From NCBI GenBank assembly GCA_021613535.1, contig CP075493.1:11842001-11906000 (forward strand): a stretch of DNA of 64,000 nucleotides, given 5' to 3'. Position 1 is the first letter of the stretch. Every line of letters begins with the position of its first letter. The translations under genes and the position numbers were made by a program. This stretch comes from Adineta vaga (Eukaryota > Rotifera). Positions 25,017 to 36,017 of this stretch are shown piece by piece. A model generated the notes under the pieces. The model was not told where the DNA came from. It saw nothing but the letters and a program-made list of their open reading frames with translations, and did no database searches.

Positions 25017-25457
25017 TTAATGTGCCTTGTTAAATTGTGGTTTTCGATGATTTTTGTAAGCATATGGAGAAACTCGTTCTTCATAATGAAGATGTGGTCC
25101 AGTTGATCTTCCTGTATTACCACTTTTGGCAATTACTTCTCCAGCCTTGACCTTTTGTCCAAATTTGACTAATTTCTTACTCAAATGTGCATAGATTTCT
25201 CGAATTTTATTTGCTGATTCAATAACAACATGAGTGCCATAAGAACTACCCCAGTTTGTATTTATTACCGTGCCGCTAACCGTTGCGCGAACATTTGTTC
25301 CAACTGGACATGCATAATCGGCACCGGTGTGATAGCCAGCTGCCCAACTACCTTTTTTGCCAAATGGAGTAGTGACTGGTTTACCTGGAATAGGTAAATG
25401 AGTGCAGACTACTGAACATAATGTAAGAAATGAAATGAAGAATAAGATTCTCGACAT
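25017..25457 (-). CDS. Secreted M23-family (LytM-type) metallopeptidase, bacterial-like
   Basis: An intronless 146-residue protein. The second Met (25457) is chosen because it starts a clear signal peptide (MSRILFFISFLTLCSVVC); an upstream Met at 25520 would bury it. The zinc site is complete: H43 and D47 (HTGAD) and the HLH motif H122/H124 in TGPHLHYE. The intervening YGTHVVIES, YAHLS and GxTGRSTGPH blocks are standard for the family. Known members cut peptide cross-bridges in bacterial peptidoglycan. A rotifer has no peptidoglycan, so a digestive or antibacterial role is inferred. The mature enzyme is a single minimal domain, as in actinobacterial and related secreted forms, suggesting horizontal acquisition. 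Confidence 0.88.
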   Translation of the reverse strand: MSRILFFISFLTLCSVVCTHLPIPGKPVTTPFGKKGSWAAGYHTGADYACPVGTNVRATVSGTVINTNWGSSYGTHVVIESANKIREIYAHLSKKLVKFGQKVKAGEVIAKSGNTGRSTGPHLHYEERVSPYAYKNHRKPQFNKAH

Positions 25458-26105
25458 TTTTTTGGGTGTTCGATGTGAAATGAATGCATACTTTGTATTT
25501 ATTCTTTCAGTAAGGAGCAAAACAAAGGATTATACAATATAATTACTTCTCTCTAATTAAAGAGTATTAAATAGATTTGAATATTCTTTTGTTTTTAGAA
25601 ATATAATATCATTTTTTGGAGATTAAGAAATAAATTTAAGATGGACACTAGAGTCAATTTTCAAAATGAATTTTTGTATTACTATATATTAAAATAAAAG
25701 ACAAAAAAGGAGGGGGTCGAATAGTAGATATATCTTGTGTTCGCAATTTTATTTCTAAATATAATCAAACTTTGTAAACATCAACTACACAAATAAATGT
25801 TAATATTTCGAAAATAATCTCTGTTTACTATTATGTATTGTTAGCAATGGAATCATGAATGATTGAGTTTGCTATACAATCGAATCAAATCTAATATTTC
25901 TAGGTGCGATCCGCATTTTTCGATATTTTTACGCAACATATTACATTTGTTATTGAAGGAGGAAGGAAAAATTGATTGATGAGAAGTAATCGATCGAGAA
26001 AAAGAACACCTTAGCGAAAGGTGTGTTAGAATTTTATGTCAACAGAGTATTGTAAGGTATAAAATCGAATTTTCTTTTGTCTTTCTAATAGATTAAAATA
26101 CAAAT
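25458..26105. other. Divergent promoter region between M23 peptidase and SK-channel pseudogene
   Basis: No gene is supported; it contains the 5' flanks of two divergently oriented loci. Confidence 0.4.
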
Positions 26106-27640
26106 ATGGTGTCAAACGAAAATACGTTGTCCTCCTCAATAAATCATCTAGCAGTGAGTATTTCAGCGGATGATGATGATGATGATGAAATGGACCGACT
26201 GATGCATTTATCTCCAGTGGACTCTGTGATTTCAAATTCCGGATCATCAAAAACGAATAATATAAATCCTCTTGAAGTTCGTTTTGAATCAAACCAACAA
26301 GCTGCAGATCAATCAATAACAGCAGTAAAAACTCGGATGATATCAAGAAAATTTTTACAAAATCGACTGTAACAAATTTATGATATTGATTTCTTTGTAA
26401 ACTCTCATTTTTTTTTCTAGTGCATTTCTCACCCATATAATGTGTTTTCCTGGTGTATTAGGTATTGCTCTTACGATTATTGTAAACGAGATCACTTTTA
26501 CTCGTGTGAATCATGAAGATACTCAAATTAGTTGGATAATTAGATTAGTTATTACGATTACTACAGTGATTCTTGTTTTTCTTGTTATCTATTATCATGA
26601 TTTAAATTTGAAACTTTATTGTATTTAAAACTCACTCATTAGTTACCATTTTGCATTAACAAAAACAAAATTATCTTGTATTATTATTCAAGTATTAGTT
26701 TGTATGATTCTCCTGTTCCCCGAGCCTTTACTTTGGAAAATCTTGAACAAATAAGTACGAAATATTTATATTCATATCCTCTTCCTTATATACCTACTGA
26801 TGTTGCACTCGGTTTACCAAATAAATTCTTTTCTTTAATTTATTCTTCATTATAGAGAATTGTTTTTCTTTGATCTATAGTGTTCCTTCGTCTTTATTTA
26901 ATTGGTCGTTTAATAATGTTTTATTCATATTTGTATCGTGATGCATCTTTACGATCAATTAATTGTCTCAATCAAGTATCAATTAATTTCCATTTCTTAA
27001 TGGAAACTTATCTTGAACAATGGCCAACACGATGTGTATTAGCATTTTCTATTATGTTTTGTTTTATTGGTAGTTGGTGTTTACGTGCATGCAGCTATCA
27101 AAATACCGGTGAGCATCTAGGATTTCTCGATGCGTTATAGTTATTTGTCATCACCTGTATGACTGTCGGTAAATATTATTCGTAGATGTTTTTGTTCTGA
27201 AAGAAAAATGCATCAATCATGAGTTTTTTTTCTCTAGGTTATGGAGATGTTTATCCATCAGCATATTGCGGCTGTGAAGAAAAATATGTACATACATTCG
27301 TGTTAAATACCGAGTTAGCGAAAGAATATCATTTATGTGCAGCAAATGTAGTGAAATTTGCTGTGAAAGTTTGGTATTTAAAGTGAAGAAATGTATACGA
27401 AAATAAATTACGCTTGCGAGCACGACAAGAATTATTTCATTCAATATCTAGTTTACATGAATTAATGAATATATAAAACGTCATACAAACGACAGATGAT
27501 CGAGGTGAAAAATGAAATGATAACCTTCGCATTGCAATTGAAGAATATAACAGACAAGATGGATGGTCTACAAATAACACTGAATATGTTACAGTCAATA
27601 AATAGATGGCGAAGAATTTTCACTTTATAAAGGATGACTA
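26106..27640 (+). pseudogene. Small-conductance Ca2+-activated K+ (SK/KCNN-type) channel pseudogene
   Basis: The start reads MVSNENTLSSS and is followed by RKFLQNR, then TM1 after a GTAACA...TAG intron (exon from 26421). FLRLYLIGRLIMFYSYLYRD marks S4 and its linker; MTVGYGDVYP is the selectivity filter, itself split by an intron. EKYVHTFVLNTELAK and CAANVVKFAVKVWYLK match the calmodulin-binding region. Damage is extensive. There is a TAA at 26626 and a frame change near 26740. The donor after GLP reads ATAAAT. A TAG replaces the conserved Trp before the pore (about 27138), and the whole S6 helix is missing between YCGC and EEKYVH. Several stops interrupt the calmodulin-binding domain. It cannot make a channel. 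Confidence 0.85.
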
Positions 27641-27855
27641 ATACATAATTGACTTCATTCAATTTCAACTTTATTATTTATGTGATAGAAGCACTTCTTT
27701 TTATTAGTATATAGATATCGCTTGCAACTTTCTATTCATTCATATATCTTTTGGACTTTTATAGATTTGGAAAATAAATACAGAAAACATGCAATAAAAA
27801 GAAACAACAAGTTCATTATGAACGGTGACACTTTGCAATGAAAGCGAAAAATATC

Positions 27856-28863
27856 TCAAACAATATTAGAATACTTCTTTAAGATACTGTAATCACGTGG
27901 AGTCTGCTCAAAAACCCAGTTTTCATTGTCATGTTCCCGCCCTTGAATAGTAATCGGAGGTATGATGTCAAACATGTCAGAATTCGAATTCCTTTTCCAT
28001 GTCATTTGAACATAGACGATCGTTGTTTTGGCAATATTCATATTGCATTCTCTGACGAGATCATTATAAGGCAAATGGCTGTACGGCTCAATAATCGTAT
28101 GCAAATACACGAGATTTGGTGCTGCTTTTGCGAGATTTTCGAAACAAATGTGTCGTCCCATGAAGATCGTACATGCTCTCTTTGTAATTTGCGGCAATGA
28201 AAATTCACTCCAACCATCCATATCATGACGATAAAGATGAACATTAAGAGCGCGTAGCGAGGGCATACATTGAACAAGACGATGGATAGAAGCAGAAGGA
28301 ATTGATGCATCCAGATGAAAACGTCGCAAAGAAGTACTAATTGCTAGATTCAGTTCAGAATCGCTTGAGTAGAAAACATTGCGTGATAATCGAATTTTAC
28401 ATATTCGTAATTGTGGCAGTTGAAATATTCTATTGAAAAGAGGTTCCACAGATTTATTAAAATTGAACATCGCACAAGAGACTGCTAGATATTGTAAAGA
28501 TGGAACTTGTGGCAGGAGAGATTGTAGCAAGAGATAATTTTTTTGTCGTCGAATATGAAGTGATAATGAGCGAAGGTTTGGGAATGAGCTGATACTATCG
28601 AGAAACAAAAGAAGATCAGAAGTGCCATAAAGATTTGCGTGTAATGCTTCAAACGTTTCAGGACAAAAAGGAATCCGAGATGCTTTAAAAACGTTACATC
28701 CTCCTGTTTTAATATTTAAGCAAATACGAAGACGAGGTGAATTAAGAAGGCTGGTAAAAAATGTATTGAGGTTTGAAAAAGCTTTTCGTACATCATTTCC
28801 GTCGATTTGTGAAAGGATTATAAACCATATTTCGACGGGTAAACGTTCGATGGACGATATCAT
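27856..28863 (-). CDS. F-box protein with leucine-rich-like C-terminal region
   Basis: Single exon, 335 residues. Residues 4-45 (IERLPVEIWFIILSQIDGND) form an F-box. The rest is irregular leucine-rich sequence with repeated LPQLRICKI, SLRALNVHL and NLVYLHT units. This fits the F-box/LRR family that is strongly expanded in bdelloids. It should act as the substrate-recognition subunit of an SCF ubiquitin ligase; the substrate is unknown. It is convergent with the SK-channel pseudogene. A short segment around residues 230-240 fits the repeat poorly and could be a locally shifted frame, but the frame stays open. Confidence 0.75.
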   Translation of the reverse strand: MISSIERLPVEIWFIILSQIDGNDVRKAFSNLNTFFTSLLNSPRLRICLNIKTGGCNVFKASRIPFCPETFEALHANLYGTSDLLLFLDSISSFPNLRSLSLHIRRQKNYLLLQSLLPQVPSLQYLAVSCAMFNFNKSVEPLFNRIFQLPQLRICKIRLSRNVFYSSDSELNLAISTSLRRFHLDASIPSASIHRLVQCMPSLRALNVHLYRHDMDGWSEFSLPQITKRACTIFMGRHICFENLAKAAPNLVYLHTIIEPYSHLPYNDLVRECNMNIAKTTIVYVQMTWKRNSNSDMFDIIPPITIQGREHDNENWVFEQTPRDYSILKKYSNIV

Positions 28864-29746
28864 TCTTTATGGTACGAATACGAAATGAGAAATAGTTTAA
28901 TATTAACTACGAACAAGTATTGAAATATCAGTTAACCAATTAATAGACGATATAACAGAGGTCTCTCGATGCTACATTAGGTTATAAAACAAATGCGCCA
29001 CAAAAGGATTGACTTAGGGTGTGAATATTGTTAAGAGATATTTGCAATCTATTCTCTGAGAAATAGAGATAGTATTGATTGTATATAGAATGTCAAAAAT
29101 CAAGTCGATGTAAAAGACAAACTGACACAATGTGGTTCAGCAACGTTGTATTTTTTTAAATTTACAAGGGATTTATTTTGATTTAGCAATAGAAAAGACG
29201 AAAAGAACAACATCAAAGTGAAATATTCAAAAAACGTTTGAACTCAAGATATGATATCATACGAATGACATATAAAAGGAAGTATAGACAAAAAAATCGT
29301 TTAAAATTGATTTTTGTTTTGACATTTATATTCGTTCCAACACTCTGTCATCAGAGATTGTTTGAAGGATAAATATAGTTATATCTCACTCATACTCACA
29401 GAATCGTATGTATTTTACCATCTTGAGGGTGGGTGTGGATATCTTCTCTTCGATTATCCACACCCTCATGGAGATATTTGTAGTTATGACAACAGAAAAG
29501 ACAGTACGCGTATAAGTACTATTTTATTCTGGGACGAGTATTATGATATTTTTGACGTTTCATAACTTAATATGAAAAAGGTTCTTGTGAGATGAGATCT
29601 CAAAACACATGAATAAAATATTCTTGAACTACTATATACAGAAATAACTTGTTAAATTTAAATCCAGAGGGTATAGTACAAATTTTAGTAAATCTTATCA
29701 AGTATAATATATTTATTTATAGTCTTTCAATGAATTTGACATTTTT
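28864..29746. other. Intergenic region with a strong hairpin
   Basis: No confident gene. A TATAAAAG at 29271, small frames at 29265-29372 and 29362-29565, and the hairpin at 29431-29465 are noted. None is enough to call a gene. Confidence 0.4.
29431..29465. repeat. Inverted repeat: 11-bp perfect stem, 13-nt loop
   Basis: GGGTGTGGATA (29431-29441) pairs exactly with TATCCACACCC (29455-29465). Flanking GAG and CTC can extend the stem past a 3-nt bulge. It stands out as GC-rich in an AT-rich spacer. Confidence 0.7.
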
Positions 29747-30340
29747 CTATATTTTTGCAGTTAAAATATCAATCGGCCACTCTGGTGTGTCATAATCGGG
29801 ATGTTGATAATTAATAATTTTCGATGTGTTCAATCCATCCGCCTCTTCGGTTGTCTTTTCTACTTTTACATCTTTCACCTTTGCCCATTCTCCCATACAA
29901 CTTTCTATTCCAATTTGAACTTCAGGTTTTCCAAATTGTTGAGGTCGATCAAAGCTACCTAGAAGTAATTGTATCAATGGTTCATAGTTCAATTTATATG
30001 CTAAAGGTGTTCCACAGTGCGAACAAAACACACGACTTGCCATTGATGAACTTTGAAACGATGATGGAATACCACGTGTCCATCGAAAATCTTCCATTTT
30101 AAAACAAACAAACACACCAAATGCAGCTCCCAAAGCCTTTTGACACATGCGACAATGACAGATTTCAACTGGCTGAGCAAAACTACAAGAATAAATTGCA
30201 TAACGAATAGCTCCACATTGACAACCACCACTGTAACATGGTGATTGATTTGACCAATCTAGACTCTCAGGATGGACAGCCTCTACAAATAAAGAGATAT
30301 CAAGGATATGTCTTCAGACTTCACTATTACCAGTTGACAT
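29747..30340 (-). CDS. GFA/CENP-V-fold zinc protein
   Basis: Two exons (30340-30331 and 30282-29747) encode 181 residues. The zinc ligands of the GFA family are all present: C24/C26 (CQCG), C45/C47/C50 (CHCRMC) and C90/C93 (CSHCGTPL). Named members include bacterial S-(hydroxymethyl)glutathione synthase (Gfa), but most are of unknown reaction. A role in thiol or aldehyde chemistry is inferred. The family is mostly bacterial and fungal, so acquisition by transfer is possible; the tiny first exon shows eukaryotic gene structure. It is transcribed divergently from the SLC22-like gene, with 194 bases between the start codons. Confidence 0.85.
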
Positions 30341-30534
30341 TTATTTTCAAATAGTATCTGCGTAAACTAATGATTCAAAATTAAAATGATTTTGACGATA
30401 GTATTTTCATGTTAGACAGAAACAAATATGTTAATTCTTATTGCATAAAATTCCACGTGCATTGTTATCTCTTTGTTTATCTGTTGGTGTATAGTAAAGA
30501 AAACAAATGACTTTATAAGTAAACCAACGATCGC

Positions 30535-32338
30535 ATGGCGTCTGTTATAGACGATGTTACCAATAATGGTTTGAATGTAAGTTATTCGAGCTCTTCTTTT
30601 ACTCTAATTTTTATTGATTTAAAAGAATATACAATTAAATTATATGAGTGATCCAACAACAAGATCTTCGTCATCATCAGCAGCAAAAAAGCCACCTACA
30701 CTTGATAGTATCCTACGATTATGTGGTGATCTTGGACTCTATCAATTTATACATATTTTCTTTCTGAATCTCATTTCAATGAGTGCCGGAATGGTTGCTT
30801 TCTATTATGTATTTGGTGCAGCTGATCTTAATCATCGATGTCAATTGCCATCGTCTGTATGGCCAAATGATGTGCACTATCAAGCATTTAATCAAACACA
30901 TGAAAATTTGATTACTGCTTACATTCCAAAAGATAAAGATGGCAAATGGGACAAATGTATGCGCTATACAACAAATAATCGGAGTCGAACACTAGTCAAC
31001 TGCCCTAATGGTTGGGCATATGATCGATCTGTTTTCGGTTATACATTTACTGAAGAAGCTGATCTTGTATGTCGCCATGAACCGAAGAAAAGTTGGGTAT
31101 CTACATTGATGCAAAGTGGTGGTTTTTCATTAGTTATCATCGGTTCATTAGGTGACAAATTTGGACGAAGGAGAACAACAATTATAACAACTGTACTTTT
31201 GTTTATACTATGTATTATTACACAAATCTTCATGCAATGGATTCCAATGTCAGTAAATACAAGGTAAGTTGACGAATTTGATTGGAATTGTCTTTGCTAT
31301 TGTATGTCTTAACTTGATAGGTTTGCTCTCTTACTAGTCAATCAGTTAATATCTGGTTTGACTGTTTCAACATATAGTATGGCTTTTATTCTTATGCTCG
31401 AATTAACATCGGCAGCTCATACAAGTCTCGTTGGAAATACAGCACTCATTTCTTTTACAATTGGTGAAGCAATTTTGACTCTTTTTGCTTATCTGACACT
31501 TGATTGGCAAAAACTTAAATGGGCTACTACAGTTTTTATTGGTTTAGTTTTACCGTATCTGTATTTTATACCCGAGACACCACTTTATCTTTATTCTAAA
31601 CGGCAATATACTGCACTCGAAACAATACTACGTCGAATTGCTACAGTAAATAAACGCAAAGAAATCGATTGGTATCCATCGTATGAAGAACTTGTGTGTA
31701 ATCAATCGCTTGTCGAACTTAACATAGAAACTAAGACATCATTTAGAAAAGAAGTTCGTCAACTTTTTTCACATAAATCGAGTCTTATTAAACTATTAAT
31801 TACATGTTTTCTCGGTTTCACAACATATATGCTTTACTATGAAATAAGTTATGATCTTGAAGTCATTAATATATCACCCTATCTTGGTGTTCTTATTGGA
31901 GCGGTTGTTGAAGCGATTGGTTACATATCAGGTTCTGCACTGATCGTAACACGACTTGGTCGTAAAGGTACATTTGCTATTATGATGAGTCTTACTGCAG
32001 TATGCATTTTAATTATACCATTTATTGTTAAACACAATGCTATTGGTACTATACTTGTTGCACAATTAGGAAAATATGCTGTATCAGGAGCAATTGCTGT
32101 CTCTTGGATATTCATACCTGAACTTTTTCAAACATCAATTCGAAGTACTGCCAATGGACTTTTCATTACTTTTAGTCATCTTGGAGCTATCATTGCACCA
32201 GTGATTAATACTTCTATTAGTGACGAATATTTACCTATCACATTTTATGTATCATCAGCTTTAGCCGTGATTGTTCTCTTGCTAACTATGATACTACCAG
32301 AAACAAAAGATAGAACAATGGATGATGAACAAGATTAG
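30535..32338 (+). CDS. SLC22-like organic ion transporter (second paralogue)
   Basis: Three exons: 30535-30576, 30626-31263 and 31321-32338. The tiny first exon (MASVIDDVTNNGLN) joins in frame six codons before an internal Met at 30644, which would be the start if exon 1 is untranslated. The product is about 565 residues. It has LDSILRLCGDLGLYQF, a large extracellular loop, YDRSVFGYTFTEEADLVC, GSLGDKFGRRR after TM2, FIPETPLYLYSKR after TM6, and twelve membrane segments. It ends in an acidic MDDEQD tail. It is intact and should be a plasma-membrane organic ion carrier. It is close in design to the gene at 19730-21498 but in the opposite orientation, with five other loci between. Confidence 0.87.
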
Positions 32339-32844
32339 TCCAATAAACAGACTGACATAACATGATTTTTTTATTGCTATTATCTCTTTTTTCTTTCATA
32401 TAACTGTTTACAAATGATACCATTGATTGTTAGAATTATTCATTCAGCATTATATTAATATTATGCATAGCCAGTTTTTTCAAAGTGCATAAGAAAGTCA
32501 CACAAAAATGCAGTTCTGATTGTGATATCTTTCATTCCACGATTTTTCTTAATGACAGTCGAAGTCAAATCAATAACGAGGCATGTCTGAGATGATTTAA
32601 TTAAATGAAGATGAAAATGTTTAATAGTGAATATAGTAATATCAAAACTTCGAACGTAATAATTGTTTGGTACATTTGTTTAAAATTATATGGTTCAACA
32701 ATTTGTAAATACTAATCAAAGATTACAAGACATACAGAAGCAATTTATCCAGCAACAAAAAGAACTTATGTACTCAAAATAACAACACTGATACAATATA
32801 TTTGAAATCAAGAATTCTGTTAAAATTAAAAGTATTCTATAGCA
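32339..32844. other. Convergent spacer
   Basis: Lies between the 3' ends of the SLC22-like gene and a receptor pseudogene. No gene seen. Confidence 0.4.
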
Positions 32845-33997
32845 TTAACTTAAGTTCGTTTTCGTATATGCGGATGTGATGTTTATTGTATTTCTTGTCT
32901 GTGGGACATGATGAATATGATTATCCCCTTTACTTTTCACGGTGATAACATTAATCGCACCTGTTGGAGCAGTATTCGGCAATATTTGATGTGGTCTGAT
33001 CGGATCAAATCGAACTAAACCCAATTTAGTTAACACAGCATTAAATACCAAATGAATGCAACGTTTCATTTCAGTACGAAATTTGGGACTTGTTAGCGTA
33101 TAGATATAAAATCCAGTGATAGAATTCGTGTAAAAAAGAAACATGGTTAAAGTTTTGACACATTGATAAATCATTTGTTCTAATATTGAAGGTGTATCAT
33201 TAAATATAGTTAGGCCAAATGCATTGTACATAGTAGTACCCACATGTGGAAGGGAAATGAGAATAGTAATGAGTATTTGAAATAAAACCATCATAATCAT
33301 TTGACGATCATCAGAACGTATACGTTCATTTCGTGCATTACTAGTATGTTGAAAACACGATTACGAGTACTACGAACATTATGTATAATTAAAATAGTAA
33401 AAATACACATGAAGAATATGGGTAAAATACAAGCTACAATAGGTCCAAAAAAGGTAAAGAAAAGAAAGTATTCATAGGAATTTATGGCACAAACAAAGTG
33501 CGATTCCTATCCCAAATCGATTCATAGTATATTGACATGTGCACATGACTTAGTAGAGAAACTACACAGATACCTACGATCACTCGTCGTGCTATTGACA
33601 AACGACTTAATTGACGAAACTGCACATTTCATGAACTTGATAGAAAGCGATCGATACTGGCGAGAACAGGGAACCATATAAGAAGTGAGAATGGTAGATA
33701 TTGAATAAGAATACTTATTTTACATAAAAAATTAGTACTTTCGAAGAAATTCAAATTCCAAATTAATGAAATATAACGAACGAAGGTGAGTAGATAAATG
33801 AATAAAAAATTGTTGACTGAACTGGCCAAAAAATATGCTGAACATGGATTGGTACGTAGATTAGGACGAGTGAAAATGATGATGTTAAACATATTTCCAA
33901 ACGTTCCCAAAACACTTTGTATCGGTGGAATAATTTCATACATTTGAATTGTAGCAACATAGATGCTCATAAGTAAATCATACATTGAATTCGACAT
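32845..33997 (-). pseudogene. Broken rhodopsin-like 7TM receptor
   Basis: The N-terminal part (33997-33631) gives TM1 with GTFGNMFNIIIF, TM2, and TM3 ending in ASIDRFLSSS. A TGA then stands where a following Arg codon (CGA) is expected, so one C-to-T change would create it. The frame stays readable for about 45 more codons (NVQFRQLSRLSIARR), then shifts near 33485. TM5 follows, and it shifts again in a T-run near 33345-33350. The remaining C-terminal part (33300-32845) includes TM6, TM7 and FYIYTLTSPKFRTEMKR. A stop plus two frameshifts indicate a dead copy of the FMRFamide-receptor-like family. Confidence 0.78.
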
Positions 33998-34967
33998 GAT
34001 AAATAGGGATAAGAATCGCGCAGCGAACGTTGAACTTACAAATAGACAAGTTGAAATATTGATATACTATATAGAACAATGATCGTCTCGTCTTCTCTTA
34101 TTAAACTCCTATTTATTCTCTTTTTCTCTGTTTTATTTAAATTATCAAACAAGGAATAATTTCAACTACGTAGTAATTTTCTATTAAAAATAGTACTTAG
34201 TTGTTCTCAGAAAAACAACTTGACAATAATTTTTTACAAAAGAAATTTAATTTCCTGTATTCTTCTAAGAATCTTATTTTATTCACAAGAAGGCACAATG
34301 TCATGTGCATATATTAATGGTAGAAATGAATAGATTGTATTTTCACATACATTTCAATTATTGGCAGATATAGTGATTTTAATACAAGAAAATAGAAAAA
34401 ATATCTTTATTTTCTTTTCGTCTATTTTATTTTGAACATTTATTATCTACGTGAGAATATGGCATAAATACTTATAATTAAAGAAAATTTGTTGCAAAAA
34501 ACAATTGTCCGATTTAGAAGATAAACAGTATAATGAACAATACGAATGTTTGTATATATAGAAACTCAATGACTCATCGTTGAAGACGAATCGACGCCTT
34601 GTATAGAATTATTCGACAAGACAAGAATGGATTTTCCAGTTATATATTTTTGATTACAAAAGAAAAGAAAAAAATACTTACGTCATAATAGACTCTTCCT
34701 TTTTTTTCTTTCCTTTCTGTAACATTAACGCAGTATAAACGTGTCTGACATGCAATTGCATCATATATAGTATGATTTGTCAGTCATGGATATTATTTTC
34801 ACCAAGTGGTGCAATATTTTTCCCTTCTATTTCACAATCTTTCTTGATTTCATGTAAAAAAACTGAAAAACTGACCGTCATCATTGCATCAACGAGAGGT
34901 AAAAACCAACTATGAAGACGTATATAAATACGGCATTAGCTTGTATTTAGATACATTCTTGTTAATA
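33998..34967. other. Intergenic region before the two-repeat RRM-like gene
   Basis: No gene is seen. A possible 5' intron (GTAAAA at about 34900 to TTTAG at 34950) lies immediately before the chosen start at 34968. Confidence 0.4.
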
Positions 34968-35823
34968 ATGACAACCATACGACCTACGGACAGAATTCTT
35001 CTTCATGGCGTTGATGTTGATTTATCTGAAGATGAATTAAGAAAAGAATTGGTAGCAAACTATCGTGGTATTAAAAGTATTGAACGATTATGCAAAGATG
35101 ATCAATACAAAACACCAAGAGAAGTGGTTCAAATTCAATTTACATCAGTAAAATATACCGAAGATATACTTAAAAATGGATACGTCAACATTGGTTTACT
35201 TCGATGCTCAGTACGAGGTGTAAAACCGAGTATCTCCGCCCTAAGGCAAATCAAAGATAATAATGGATTGGATGTATCAGAAGATACAGAGCAACCATCG
35301 AATAAAATTCTTGTTCATGGCGTTCCAACAAACATTCCCGTCAATGAATTAGGAGAAGAATTATCGAAAATTTATGATGGTATTAAATTTGCTAAACGAT
35401 GGTATGAAAATGCTGAATCTCAAGTTCCAACAGACCGTGTTCAAATTGATTTCAAATCATCGAAAGACACTGAAAGTATCCTACGCAATGGTTATATACA
35501 AATAGGTAAATTTTATTGGTCTGTAACAGCTTATAAACCACATAATCGTCAACGAAATTACATTGAGTATGATGATTCTCAGTCAGATAATCATTCAGAT
35601 TACCAATCCGATTATCAATCAGATATACTCACCGAGCAACAAATTCTTCAAACATTTGAAAAACAGAAACAGTAAGTGAATTTGTTTTTCTATTCGAAAT
35701 TTATTCTTTAAATTCCATTTGAATTCTAGGCAATTATCCGAGTTGATAAATCGTTTTGATGCTCGCCTCAACAATGCAATTGGTTCTCAAACCAAAAATC
35801 GGGATTACTCATTGCCTGCATAG
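34968..35823 (+). CDS. Two-repeat RRM-like protein
   Basis: Two exons (34968-35671, 35730-35823) give about 265 residues. An earlier in-frame Met at 34884 exists, but a plausible intron covers that part. Two repeats of about 90 residues align to each other: DRILLHGVDVDLSEDELRKEL...YKTPREVVQIQF...ILKNGYVNIG and NKILVHGVPTNIPVNELGEEL...QVPTDRVQIDF...ILRNGYIQIG. The betaalphabetabetaalphabeta pattern and the ILVHGVP/VQIDF strands look like divergent RRM folds. The C-tail is rich in DYQSD repeats, then a short helix. RNA or single-strand nucleic acid binding is inferred. Similar two-repeat modules also occur in retroelement ORF1/Gag-like proteins, but no polymerase is nearby. Confidence 0.65.
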
Positions 35824-36017
35824 GCAAACGATAGATATTTTTCATTCCAGATTTTTTTATGACCAATATTCTTAGAGGTTTTTTTTTTCAAATACAGAAT
35901 GATAAAACAAAGAAATTTTATTTGATTGAAATTAAAGAATCAAGTTCAGATAATTTATTTGTATACGCAGCATTCAACCATTTGTCAATTTGTTTATTTC
36001 TAATATCATTCGTGACG

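Noticed and set aside
29265-29372. Short frame with a hydrophobic signal-like stretch after a TATAAAAG
   Set aside because: The ATG precedes the TATA element, the product is only 35 residues, and no mature peptide follows; too weak to call.
29362-29565. A 67-codon frame overlapping the hairpin
   Set aside because: Its palindromic residues come from the inverted repeat itself; no other coding sign.
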